Shown here piece by piece: positions 1 to 7,365 of a DNA stretch of 64,000 bases. The notes under the pieces are model-generated. The model did no database searches, was not told the DNA's origin, and was given only the letters and a program-made list of their open reading frames with translations. How positions within the stretch are numbered: position 1 is the stretch's first letter; each line of letters opens with the position of its first letter. Both the position numbers and the translations under genes were made by a program. Source of the DNA: Dechloromonas sp. A34 (GTDB lineage: Bacteria > Pseudomonadota > Gammaproteobacteria > Burkholderiales > Rhodocyclaceae); contig NZ_CP102486.1 in assembly GCF_026261605.1 (NCBI RefSeq), forward strand, positions 1,922,001-1,986,000. The letters run 5' to 3'.

Positions 1-76
1 CAGCCGAAAAGCCTTTTTCCGTAAGGCTTCCCGGTTGTTTACCTGATTTATTGGCGTCTGCTGAGACAGTTCCGGG

Positions 77-361
77 TTAGGCTGCCATTCGAAGCGGTGA
101 GACCGCCGGCAGCGGTTTTTGCTCGGCTTCCCACAAGTCCCGCGCCGATTGCATTTCAAGCCAAACCTCGGGTGTCGTACCCAGCCATGCCGAGAGGCGC
201 AGGGCCATCTCAGCTGAAATCCCGGCTTTGCCGTTCAAAATCTTGGACAGCGTCACGCGAGAAACGCCTAGCTGTTCCGCCGCGGTTGTTACCGTCATGC
301 CCTCCGGGATCCACTCTTTGAGGACTTCGCCGGGGTGGGCGGGGTTGTGCATCCTGCTCAT
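77..361 (-). CDS. higA: HigA-family antitoxin (XRE helix-turn-helix), apparently orphan
   Basis: 94 aa. An XRE-type helix-turn-helix fills residues about 20-65 ([20 protein letters not shown]). The N-terminal HPGEVLKEW is the hallmark of HigA/VapI antitoxins, which bind and neutralise HigB RNase toxins and repress their own promoter. The start lies 10 bp after the stop of the upstream gene, with AGGAACGACA before the ATG, so the two are translationally linked. HigB should sit immediately upstream. Instead there is a chimeric gene whose last ~18 residues alone resemble HigB. The antitoxin therefore seems to have lost its toxin and may now act only as a repressor. The stop codon lies in a GCCTAAC sequence resembling an attC core, but no paired core follows. 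Family call is confident; current role is inference. Confidence 0.85.
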   Translation of the reverse strand: MSRMHNPAHPGEVLKEWIPEGMTVTTAAEQLGVSRVTLSKILNGKAGISAEMALRLSAWLGTTPEVWLEMQSARDLWEAEQKPLPAVSPLRMAA

Positions 362-371
362 TGTCGTTCCT

Positions 372-701
372 CTAGTGGTAATCCTGATAATTCACCAATA
401 CGGCATCACCATCTTCAAAGCGGAAGGTAATGCGCCCCACAACTTGCGCAGAAAGAATGGATGTTCCCAGCAACTTTTTTGATACGGAGGCCAAAAGTCT
501 TTTTGAGTCACCGCTACCACCGACGATTGACAGCTGGCGCTCCACTCGCCAACCGAAGTCAACCATGACGGTAATTTCCCCTTGTTCATTGCCGACAGAA
601 CCGTCCTTTCGCTTCCTTTCTCCAGATAGTGCCCCAAGCTCCAAAAATAGAGCTGAACCGTGGCCAAACCAGACATGCGAAATGGGCATTCCAGTTAGCA
701 A
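372..701 (-). CDS. Chimeric cassette protein: conserved hypothetical N-terminus fused to HigB C-terminal remnant
   Basis: 109 aa. Residues 1-90 (opening [21 protein letters not shown]) look like a compact hypothetical protein of the kind often found in integron cassettes; function unknown. From residue 91, [19 protein letters not shown] matches the usual C-terminal end of HigB toxins, where [11 protein letters not shown]...DYxDYH is typical. The ORF therefore appears to be an in-frame join of a cassette gene to the last ~18 codons of a higB gene, junction near 428-431. It is followed 10 bp later by higA, where higB would normally be. The start lies about 30 bp inside an attC site (733-823), as expected for a cassette. 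The catalytic part of HigB is missing, so no toxin activity is expected. Confidence 0.7.
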   Translation of the reverse strand: MLTGMPISHVWFGHGSALFLELGALSGERKRKDGSVGNEQGEITVMVDFGWRVERQLSIVGGSGDSKRLLASVSKKLLGTSILSAQVVGRITFRFEDGDAVLVNYQDYH

Positions 702-732
702 GACAAGGGATGGTCGGGTGACGATTTTGCAC

Positions 733-823
733 TCCTAACGTTGTAGGTAAGGGGCGCTGCGCGGAGCTTTATCGCGCAGCGTCCAGCGACCGGAGGGAGC
801 GGCCTTGACCGCAGTGTTAGGGC
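733..823 (-). other. Integron attC recombination site
   Basis: On the minus strand the site opens with CCCTAAC and closes with GTTAGGA (inverse core sites). Inside are GGTCAAGG and CCTTACC, which pair except for one extrahelical C. That is the arrangement expected of the L boxes of a folded attC. The centre forms a further hairpin with arms CGCTGCGCG/CGCGCAGCG. The stop codon of the upstream cassette gene (817-819) lies inside the first core, a common cassette feature. Length about 91 bp. No integrase gene is visible in the window. Confidence 0.75.
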
Positions 824-1209
824 TTTTGACTCTGAAACAGCTCATTGAACCCCACGCAATTTGTTGAAGAGCAGCCATAGAGATTTGTTTCGGATGCACT
901 ACATAAGCCACCAAGGTTATCAGCCAGAAACTGACACTCGGTGAATGAGCACTCAACAAAACGGCAACCAGAAAAAGCGGTGCCGCGAAACGTACAGCGT
1001 TCAAATTTGCAGCCGACAAACAATCCCAAATTGAAGATGCCCCAATACCACTCGAAACCTTGGAAGGTACACGAAAGAAAGACTCCATCTGAGTCTCCGC
1101 CCTCCAGTTCGGCTGTTTCGAAGTGACAGTAACGAAAGATCTCCTCGTTCTCGGCAAGAGCCTTCTTGACTTCCTTAGAGGTAGCAAACGTTACGCTTTC
1201 CTGCGGCAT
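817..1209 (-). CDS. Pentapeptide-repeat-like integron cassette protein
   Basis: 130 aa. The middle part (residues ~40-95) has irregular five-residue repeats rich in Cys, Phe and Thr (for example CTFQG, CKFERCTFRG, CRFVECSFTECQF), typical of pentapeptide-repeat right-handed beta helices. No signal peptide or membrane segment. Function unknown; some pentapeptide proteins bind or protect gyrase, but nothing here shows that. The gene is a complete cassette: GTTAGGGC lies 5 bp before the start (1214-1221) and the stop overlaps the core of the following attC. It reads in the same direction as the next cassette gene. Confidence 0.7.
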   Translation of the reverse strand: MPQESVTFATSKEVKKALAENEEIFRYCHFETAELEGGDSDGVFLSCTFQGFEWYWGIFNLGLFVGCKFERCTFRGTAFSGCRFVECSFTECQFLADNLGGLCSASETNLYGCSSTNCVGFNELFQSQKP

Positions 1210-1221
1210 GTGAGCCCTAAC

Positions 1222-1669
1222 GTGAAGTAGACGGCATATACGCTATATATTCTGGCAAGACGCCATCTATCCTGGTCGGTGCATCAGCCGAAGATGCCCT
1301 CCTGGAGTGGTTTACCGTAGGGTCGAGCAGACTATTGCCGAGGATAGGCGGCGGTGAAACAAGGCGTGGCGCCAGGACTCGGGGTCGGGCCGCCGTATCG
1401 CCCGGGCGCACGCCATACATGTTGGTCGGTATGGTGCCCGCAATAGCTCGTACCGGTAGGGAAGGGGTCGTTTCCTGCATCGATGTGCCGTGCGCTTTCC
1501 TGGACGACTGCGGCGCTGCGAATAGCTGTGCGCCGAAATCGCGTCAGCATAGCGAAGGGTGTTCACCATGTCGAGCGAATAGGGGGCGGGTTCGAAGCCG
1601 TGAATTACGGCGGACGGAATGCTGGCTTGCGATCCGCTTTCCGGTTGCGGTCAGGCGTTCGGCGCAGCC
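1222..1669. other. About 450 bp with no convincing gene
   Basis: Short open frames exist on both strands but none has a recognisable domain, good ribosome site or consistent codon bias. The segment joins the cassette region to the DUF2894 operon. A second attC half-core (GTTAGGGC, 1214-1221 on the minus strand) ends at its left edge without a visible partner. It may be decayed cassette or integrase DNA, but I could not recognise it. Confidence 0.5.
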
Positions 1670-2443
1670 TTACCCGGCGTTGCGCCGTGTCGATTTTCGT
1701 TTCTTGTCGCCGTCCGTAGCATTCTTTTGCCCCGGGTTGCGGACGATCTCCGTCTGGTCCAGCCAGAACAAGGCATCGACGTAGGACATGAAGCGCTTGA
1801 GGTAGTCCGGCGAAACGTCGCGCATCAGCTTCAGCGATTGGAGCGCAAGGCGGTGGGAGTTGAGGGGACCGGCATTGTCGGGCACTTGGGCCAGGGCCTG
1901 GGTCAGTTGCTGATCGACGCTGAGCTGCGACCAGGTGCTGCGGAAATAGCTCAGGGCTTTCAGTTCGCCGGGGGGCTCGATCGCCGCCCGGGGGGCGATT
2001 GCCGAGCCGTCAAACGGGACTTCCGGCGGGTGCTGCCCGATATGGGCGAGCAGTTCGGCCAAGGGGCTGCGGCCCTGCGCTTCCAGGCGAGCGATGAGCC
2101 GCTGCAGGCCGCCGAGGTCGCCGGCTTCGTGGTGCTGGCGCAGATCGTCGGCAGCAGCCGGGAATTGCCCGGTGCTGTGGGCCAGTGCGTCCCCTGCCTG
2201 GTTCCGGGCCAGCTCGAGGCGTGCGCTGTAATCGAGCAGCAGCTTGGCCAGCTTGCCCTCCAGAATGTGTTTGACCGAGGCGGGCTGGGTGGCTGCGCGC
2301 CGGGCCAGGGCTTCGATGAAACGGAAGCGGACGGGATCGAAGCGATTGGCACCCCGCGCCCGCAGGGCATCGATCATCGCATCGGGCGCGATGTCCGGGA
2401 GCGGGGCGGCTTTGGGGGCTCCGGCTGGCCGGGATTTGCGCAT
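1670..2443 (-). CDS. DUF2894 domain-containing protein
   Basis: About 257 aa from the ATG at 2443, just after the stop of the OmpA-like gene; longer in-frame starts would overlap that gene. Cytoplasmic, no signal peptide. Basic N-terminus (MRKSRPAG), mostly helical middle, and a C-terminal segment with LKLMRDVSPDYLKRFMSYVDAL before a lysine/arginine-rich tail. I recognise it as DUF2894, a family of unknown function found in Betaproteobacteria as last gene of an operon with DUF3348, DUF802 and an OmpA-type protein. Here it has the same place. Role is inferred only from context: probably a cytoplasmic partner of the membrane complex encoded upstream. Confidence 0.75.
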   Translation of the reverse strand: MRKSRPAGAPKAAPLPDIAPDAMIDALRARGANRFDPVRFRFIEALARRAATQPASVKHILEGKLAKLLLDYSARLELARNQAGDALAHSTGQFPAAADDLRQHHEAGDLGGLQRLIARLEAQGRSPLAELLAHIGQHPPEVPFDGSAIAPRAAIEPPGELKALSYFRSTWSQLSVDQQLTQALAQVPDNAGPLNSHRLALQSLKLMRDVSPDYLKRFMSYVDALFWLDQTEIVRNPGQKNATDGDKKRKSTRRNAG

Positions 2444-2450
2444 GACGCGC

Positions 2451-3080
2451 CTAGTTCCCCGGGGCCGATTTCGGCACCGGCGCCATTTCGACGCGCCGGT
2501 TTTTGGAGCGTCCTTCGGCGTCGGCATTCGAGGCCACCGGCTGCTCGGGACCGAAGGCGGCGGCGAAGATCGAGGCCGCGGGAACGCCTTCGGCGATCAA
2601 TGTGCGGGTCACGGTCAGGGCGCGCTGGGCGGAGAGTTCCCAGTTGTCGGCGAACTGCTGGTTGCTGCCGAGCACCGGCCGGTCGTCGGTGAAGCCACTG
2701 ACCATCAGCATTTCGCCGCGCGCCCCGAGGTAGGCGGCGAGCGGCGCGGCCAGCCCCTTGAGGACTTGCCGGCCCTCGGGCTGCAACTGCTCGGAATTCA
2801 GGGCAAACAGCACACTACCGCTGATCCCGATGCGGCCGTTGTTCAGCGTTACGCGGCCGGAGGCCAGGGGAATCGCCAGGGCCTTTTCCAGAGCCTGGCG
2901 TCGTTGCTCCTCGGCCTGCCGTTTCTTGATCTCGGCTTCGAGGTTGCTCGCCAGTTCCATCTGCACGCCGAGGACGCCGACCAGGATCAGCACGAAGGCC
3001 CCGAGCAGGCCGGCCATCAGGTCGCCGAAGACGGCCCAGACCGGCGCCGAGTGCTCGCTGTTGGCGTCGATTTCGTTCAT
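2451..3080 (-). CDS. OmpA/MotB-like inner-membrane anchored protein of the DUF802 operon
   Basis: 209 aa. One N-terminal membrane helix (residues ~21-41, LMAGLLGAFVLILVGVLGV) is preceded by WAVFGD with Asp20. MotB and ZorB carry their proton-accepting Asp at this place. A short coiled coil (44-70) precedes a C-terminal OmpA/MotB peptidoglycan-binding domain (~85-200) with the motifs SGFTDDRPV, NWELSAQRA and NRRVE. Family knowledge: such proteins pair with a MotA/TolQ/ZorA-like ring to convert ion flow into movement. The matching subunit is the adjacent DUF802 gene (2-bp gap). Anchoring to peptidoglycan and ion conduction are inference from these motifs. Confidence 0.85.
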   Translation of the reverse strand: MNEIDANSEHSAPVWAVFGDLMAGLLGAFVLILVGVLGVQMELASNLEAEIKKRQAEEQRRQALEKALAIPLASGRVTLNNGRIGISGSVLFALNSEQLQPEGRQVLKGLAAPLAAYLGARGEMLMVSGFTDDRPVLGSNQQFADNWELSAQRALTVTRTLIAEGVPAASIFAAAFGPEQPVASNADAEGRSKNRRVEMAPVPKSAPGN

Positions 3081-3082
3081 CG

Positions 3083-5293
3083 TCAGACCTCGCCGGCCAC
3101 GGCCGCCGGTTTGCCGGAAAGCTGTTGCAGGTCGTCGACGATTTGCTTCTGCGACATGATGCTGAGGTCGATGATTTCCCGCGCCTGGGCGACGTAATAG
3201 GCGAGCTGCTCGTCGCTGCGCGCCATGGACTTGCCGAGGGAGCCTTCGATGCGCTGCAGCGCCGCCATCAGCTTGTCGTTGGAGGCGCTGAACAACTGCA
3301 CCGCGAGGCCGAAGGCTTCGCTCAGGCTCGCCACCTCGATGGCGCCGCCGCTGACCTGAGCGGCGACGTCGACCAGCTTAGTGGATTCGGCCTCGATACG
3401 ATCGGCGAACTGGCTGCCGACACGGTCGAGCAGGGCGGCGGAGGACGCCACCAGCGCGTCGATCGCGCCCCGCTGTTCGGTCGAGGCGTGGTTGATGGCA
3501 TCGAGCAGCGCGCCCAGCGTCTCCATGATGCGGCTGCGCTCTTCAAGGAGCGTGTTGTCGCGCGCCATGCTGGCCGACAGTTCGTGGCGCAGTTGGCCGA
3601 TGACTTCGGCGGCGGCGCGCGGCGCTTCGGCCGCGGTCTGCATCAGGCGGGTGACTTCGTCGATCGTGTGGCTGGCCTGGGCCTGGGCCGTGGCGCTGAT
3701 CTCGCGGGCGGTCTCGCCGAGCGTCCGGCAGATCTGTTCCTGCTGGGCCAGGGTCTGCGCCCCGGCCTGCTGCCATTCCTGTTGCAGCGAACCCGCCATC
3801 GATTCCAGGCCCTGGCTCAGGGCGGTCAGCCGTGCTTCATCCTTGGCCGCCAGCTCGGCCTGCCAGGCGGCATGCGTTTCCTGGATTGTGGCCAGCAGTG
3901 CCGCCGAGCGTTGGGCGAAGGTTTCGGCGAAGGAGGCGTGCGACGCTTGCATCCCCGCACTCAGGCCCGCGCTGGCCCGCTCGTGCTGGGCCAGGGCGGC
4001 CGTCCAGGTGTCGGCGACGGTGGTTACCGTGCTGTCGAAACGGCTGGACAGGCCATCGAGTTGGGTCTCGACCTTGGCCGCCATGCCGGCGTGCAGCGCG
4101 CTCGTCTCCTGGGCGATTTCCCGGGTCGTGGCCGCCAGGTCCGTGCGCAGGCCGGTGTGCGCGGCTTCGACCGAGGCGAGCAGGGCGGCCGAGCGCTGCT
4201 CGAAGGTATCGGTGTAGGTGGCCAGCGAGACCTGCAAGCCCTGGTTCAAGTTCTCCGAGCTGCGCTCGTGCTGGGCCAGGGCCGCCGTCCAGGTGTCGGC
4301 CACGGTGTCGACGGCGCTGCCGAAGCGCGCCGCGAGGCCGTCGAGTTGCAGCTTGACGGTGTCGGTCAGCTTTTCCTGGAGGACGGTCGTTTCGTGGGCA
4401 ATGCCGGTCATCGTGGCGGCGACCACGGGCTGGATCGTCTCGCCGGCCAGACGGGCGCTTTCGGTCAGGCTGGTCTTCAGGGATTGATCGACGGAGGCGG
4501 CCAGTTCCGAGTACATGCCCTTGGCGTCGCGGTGGAAGCTCTCCTGGCCGGCGAGCAGGCGCTCGTTCAGCTGCTGGCTCTGGCGCTCCATGAGCGTCAT
4601 CATCGCCTGCAGCTTGTCGACCACCTCGGGCAGGGCCTGGGCTTGGAACTGCAGGGCCTTGAAGGTTTCCTGGCGCTGATGGGTGAGCGAGAAGCCGCGC
4701 AGGACGGTGGCGATCCGGGTGTCCAGCACTTGCGCGGTTTGCTGCCGGGCGCGGCGGCAGAGGGCCGAGACCAGGCCGAGCATGGCGGACGCGGCGACCC
4801 CGGCGACCGAGGTGCCGAAGGCCAGGCCCAGGCCCTTGACCGGCGCGGCCAGCGCGGAGCGGATGGTTTGCAGGTCGGTCGTGCTTTCCAGCGCGATGAC
4901 CGCACCATTGAGCGTGACGACCATGCCGAGGAAGGTGCCGAGCATGCCGAGCAGCACCAGCAGCCCGACCAGATACGGGGTCATGGACGGGCCGGGCAGG
5001 CCGATGCGCTCGCCTTCGATGCGCAGGCGCACCGGGTTTTGCAAGGCAAGCGGAACCTGGTCGAGCCACTCGCCGAGATCCGTCAGGTTGTCGGGAATGG
5101 CCGCCAGGGCGCTGGCCAGGGTGGAGGTCGCCTGATCGAAACGCCGCAATTCGAGCGCCCCCGCGACATAGACCGCCCCGATGAGGGCCGTCATGATCAG
5201 GGCCAGCGGACTGGAACCGATATAGCCGACGCCGACCCACAACACGGCGGCCAGGCCCAGGAGGAAGGCCCCCACGCAAATATTTCTGTTCAT
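3083..5293 (-). CDS. DUF802 protein: MotA/TolQ/ZorA-like membrane subunit with long coiled-coil tail
   Basis: 736 aa. Two N-terminal membrane helices (~4-25, 28-48), then a pair at ~103-135 and ~155-180. The second pair contains LGTFLGMVVTLNGA and LAFGTSVAGVAASAMLGL, the pattern of the TM3-TM4 core of MotA/TolQ/ExbB/ZorA ring subunits. The remaining ~500 residues are predicted cytoplasmic coiled coil, rich in Ala, Gln and Glu. They include two tandem copies of a ~95-residue unit (near 316-410 and 411-500), each with VADTWTAALAQHER and FxQRSAALLA. Lies between DUF3348 and the MotB-like gene in one operon. Long tails of this kind occur in ZorA of the Zorya defence system; whether this operon has such a role is unknown. 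Confidence 0.8.
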   Translation of the reverse strand: MNRNICVGAFLLGLAAVLWVGVGYIGSSPLALIMTALIGAVYVAGALELRRFDQATSTLASALAAIPDNLTDLGEWLDQVPLALQNPVRLRIEGERIGLPGPSMTPYLVGLLVLLGMLGTFLGMVVTLNGAVIALESTTDLQTIRSALAAPVKGLGLAFGTSVAGVAASAMLGLVSALCRRARQQTAQVLDTRIATVLRGFSLTHQRQETFKALQFQAQALPEVVDKLQAMMTLMERQSQQLNERLLAGQESFHRDAKGMYSELAASVDQSLKTSLTESARLAGETIQPVVAATMTGIAHETTVLQEKLTDTVKLQLDGLAARFGSAVDTVADTWTAALAQHERSSENLNQGLQVSLATYTDTFEQRSAALLASVEAAHTGLRTDLAATTREIAQETSALHAGMAAKVETQLDGLSSRFDSTVTTVADTWTAALAQHERASAGLSAGMQASHASFAETFAQRSAALLATIQETHAAWQAELAAKDEARLTALSQGLESMAGSLQQEWQQAGAQTLAQQEQICRTLGETAREISATAQAQASHTIDEVTRLMQTAAEAPRAAAEVIGQLRHELSASMARDNTLLEERSRIMETLGALLDAINHASTEQRGAIDALVASSAALLDRVGSQFADRIEAESTKLVDVAAQVSGGAIEVASLSEAFGLAVQLFSASNDKLMAALQRIEGSLGKSMARSDEQLAYYVAQAREIIDLSIMSQKQIVDDLQQLSGKPAAVAGEV

Positions 5294-5315
5294 CGTTACT
5301 TTGTTACCTCATTGC

Positions 5316-6059
5316 CTAGTTGCCTAGCGCTTCAATCAGCCCCGCCACCGGCTCCAGCCGAAGGTCCAGTTCCGCCAACAGGACGGCCTGCATATCGCGG
5401 CAGTACGCCGCCAGCCAGCCGCCCGTCTGCATCCACTGCGCCGGGTCGTCCGCCACCGGCGTCTCGCCGCGCGCCGCCTGATGCGCCTTGTACAAGTGCT
5501 CGAAGCGCTTGGCGAGGAGCAGGGGCACCATCGCCAGCAGGTTGCGCTCGCGGGTGGCCATCGCCTGGTCCATCACGGCATCCAGGGCGGCGAGCCGCTG
5601 GCTGGCCGGGGACTGACCGGCCAGGGCTGCCCGCGCCTTGCCGCGCAAGGGGCCGATGCCCGCCGCCATGTCCCGCTGGTGGGCGAGATAGTAGCGATGG
5701 TAGGGCGAAAAATCGGCCGCGCTTTCAACGGCCAGATGCGCCGCCGGGGTCGGCAATTTTATTCGAACATTGCCCGTCTTGAGCACGCCATCGGTGGCGA
5801 TCGACTCGGCCAGGGCATGGCGCAGGCGAACGAATTCCTCTTCGATGGCCGGGTTCGCCGATGCTTGCGTCGTCGCCCCGTTGCCGACGTTCTCGTGCAG
5901 TGCCGAGTAGAGCGCCATCGCATCCGTGAAATCCAGCCACAGGCCCAGTCGTTCGGCGAAGGGCTGCTTCGCTTCGGCGACCTCGGTGACGCTGAAGTCG
6001 GCCAGCAGGCGAACGAGCCGGGAACTGTTGAAACTTGTACGCGGCAATCCTCGCGCCAT
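5316..6059 (-). CDS. DUF3348 family protein, first gene of the DUF802 operon
   Basis: 247 aa from the ATG at 6059 (MARGLPRTSFNSSRLVRLLA); a longer in-frame start at 6098 is less likely because DUF3348 proteins begin with this RT-rich segment. Soluble, mostly helical, no signal peptide. Contains FVRLRHALAESI and YHRYYLAHQRDM, which fit DUF3348, a family of unknown function. It sits 22 bp upstream of the DUF802 gene and reads with it, so the four proteins are probably made together. I infer a cytoplasmic accessory role with the motor-like pair. Confidence 0.75.
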   Translation of the reverse strand: MARGLPRTSFNSSRLVRLLADFSVTEVAEAKQPFAERLGLWLDFTDAMALYSALHENVGNGATTQASANPAIEEEFVRLRHALAESIATDGVLKTGNVRIKLPTPAAHLAVESAADFSPYHRYYLAHQRDMAAGIGPLRGKARAALAGQSPASQRLAALDAVMDQAMATRERNLLAMVPLLLAKRFEHLYKAHQAARGETPVADDPAQWMQTGGWLAAYCRDMQAVLLAELDLRLEPVAGLIEALGN

Positions 6060-6319
6060 ACCGAAACTCGACTTCCAACTGCAAAAAAAGAGGGGCAAGG
6101 CTACTACAAAGTGGCTAGGCGGTCAGCGTCGTCGAGCCTAATCCAGGCTGCCGCCGATGTGGCGAAACGGTGGTTTCGCGCTCCCTGGCGCCGTTTGCAG
6201 ACGGTGCAATTGAATGCAGTCGCCTGGCTTCTTGCTGGCTGACACATTCTGGAAGGAGAGCGGAGGCTGACGGCGGCGGCCCAAACCGGAGATTCGACAG
6301 ACCCGCGAGCCTGCTCACC

Positions 6320-6325
6320 TATAAT
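6320..6325 (+). promoter_or_regulatory. Probable -10 element of the DUF5710 gene
   Basis: TATAAT lies 31 bp upstream of the ATG at 6357, in a 298-bp gap between the divergent DUF3348 and DUF5710 genes. No good -35 is visible at normal spacing. Confidence 0.4.
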
Positions 6326-6356
6326 GCGCTCCCCTTTTTCCTGACCAGGGAACAAC

Positions 6357-6686
6357 ATGAGACTCGATTTGAAGGTTCCCTTCGCCGAAAAAGATGCAGC
6401 GAAAAAGCTGGGCGCACGCTGGGATTCTGCCCGCAAGATCTGGTATGTCGTCGGCCAGGAAGACAGTGCGCCGTTCGCGAAATGGTCGCCGACGCCCCAT
6501 GACGAGTCGAGCCCGGTTCCCGCTCCGCAAAATAAAGCTCCGGCCCTGACCCGGTCTGCCGGAAAGGTCTATGTGGGCAGCGACTATGTCGAGCATCCGC
6601 GTCTTTGCGAATGCCTGCCCTGGGATGTGTGCGACAAGTGCCGGACGACGGCACTGTCTGCCGTTGCGCCAGTGCCTTGCCGCTGA
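6357..6686 (+). CDS. DUF5710 domain-containing protein
   Basis: 109 aa. Residues 1-45 (LDLKVPFAEKDAAKKLGARW, then KIWYV) form a DUF5710 domain, a small nucleic-acid-associated fold also found in primase/topoisomerase-type proteins. The C-terminal part has a cluster of Cys and His (HPRLCECLPWDVCDKC) that could bind a metal. No signal peptide. Followed 32 bp later by an exonuclease gene in the same direction. Exact role unknown. Confidence 0.75.
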   Translation: MRLDLKVPFAEKDAAKKLGARWDSARKIWYVVGQEDSAPFAKWSPTPHDESSPVPAPQNKAPALTRSAGKVYVGSDYVEHPRLCECLPWDVCDKCRTTALSAVAPVPCR

Positions 6687-6718
6687 GGCGACCATGAAAT
6701 ATCACCAGGGGAACTGAA

Positions 6719-7333
6719 TTGGAAGCTGTGGCTGTAATCGACTTTGAGACGACCGGTTTGTCACCGGCCCAGGGTGACCGTGCCACCGAGATTGCCGCCG
6801 TAATCCTCCACGACGGCAAGATTGTGGACCGCTATCAGAGCCTGATGAATGCGGGGGTGCGCATTCCTTCGTTCATCGAAGCGCTCACCGGAATCTCCAA
6901 TGACATGATTCGCTCGGCGCCGCCGGTGGCGGATGTGATGCGTGAAGTTTCCGCGTTCATTGGCGATTACCCCCTGGTTGCCCATAACGCCTCGTTCGAC
7001 TGCAAGTTCTGGGATGCCGAACTGGCCCGCATCAGGCAAACGCGACGCCAGGAGTTCGCCTGTTCCTTGTTGCTGGCGCGCCGTCTGTTGCCGCAAGCCC
7101 CGAGCCACAAGCTGGGCGCCTTGGTCGAATATGCCAACCTGCCCGTCGCGGGGCGCGCGCACCGGGCTCTGGCCGATGCGGAGATGGCGGCGAGCCTGAT
7201 GGTTCACCTGGAAGAGGAGTTGCGCAGCCGGTATCGGGTCCGCGATGTGTCGCATGAGCTGCTGCGCAAGATTCAAAGCGTTCCCAAGGCCAAGTTGGCG
7301 CATTGCCTTGAACACCACCAACAAGCGCGGTAG
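6719..7333 (+). CDS. DEDDh 3'-5' exonuclease (DnaQ epsilon-like)
   Basis: 204 aa, TTG start at 6719 with AGGGGAAC 5-12 bp upstream. Motif Exo I is VIDFETTGLS (Asp and Glu ligands near residues 8 and 10), Exo II VAHNASFDCKFW, and Exo III HRALADAEMAA with the final His-x4-Asp. All four acidic residues and the His of the DEDDh family are present. Such enzymes remove nucleotides from DNA or RNA 3' ends. The protein is shorter than DnaQ and lacks its C-terminal polymerase-binding tail, so it is probably a stand-alone repair or RNA-processing nuclease rather than the replicative proofreader. Confidence 0.85.
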   Translation: MEAVAVIDFETTGLSPAQGDRATEIAAVILHDGKIVDRYQSLMNAGVRIPSFIEALTGISNDMIRSAPPVADVMREVSAFIGDYPLVAHNASFDCKFWDAELARIRQTRRQEFACSLLLARRLLPQAPSHKLGALVEYANLPVAGRAHRALADAEMAASLMVHLEEELRSRYRVRDVSHELLRKIQSVPKAKLAHCLEHHQQAR

Positions 7334-7365
7334 CGATCGCCAGGGCAATGCGATGGTGCGGTCGC

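Noticed and set aside
1..82. GCCTAAC at the higA stop as a second attC
   Set aside because: No partner GTTRRRY core or paired L boxes within the available 76 bp; may simply be chance, or cut by the window edge.
1335..1784. 149-aa plus-strand frame in the 1.2-1.7 kb gap
   Set aside because: No domain, poor codon use, and overlaps the end of the DUF2894 gene; looks like chance opening in GC-rich DNA.
3125..5782. 885-aa plus-strand frame opposite the DUF802 gene
   Set aside because: Antisense shadow; composition of Gly/Arg/Leu/Gln repeats with no motif, while the minus frame has membrane and coiled-coil signatures.
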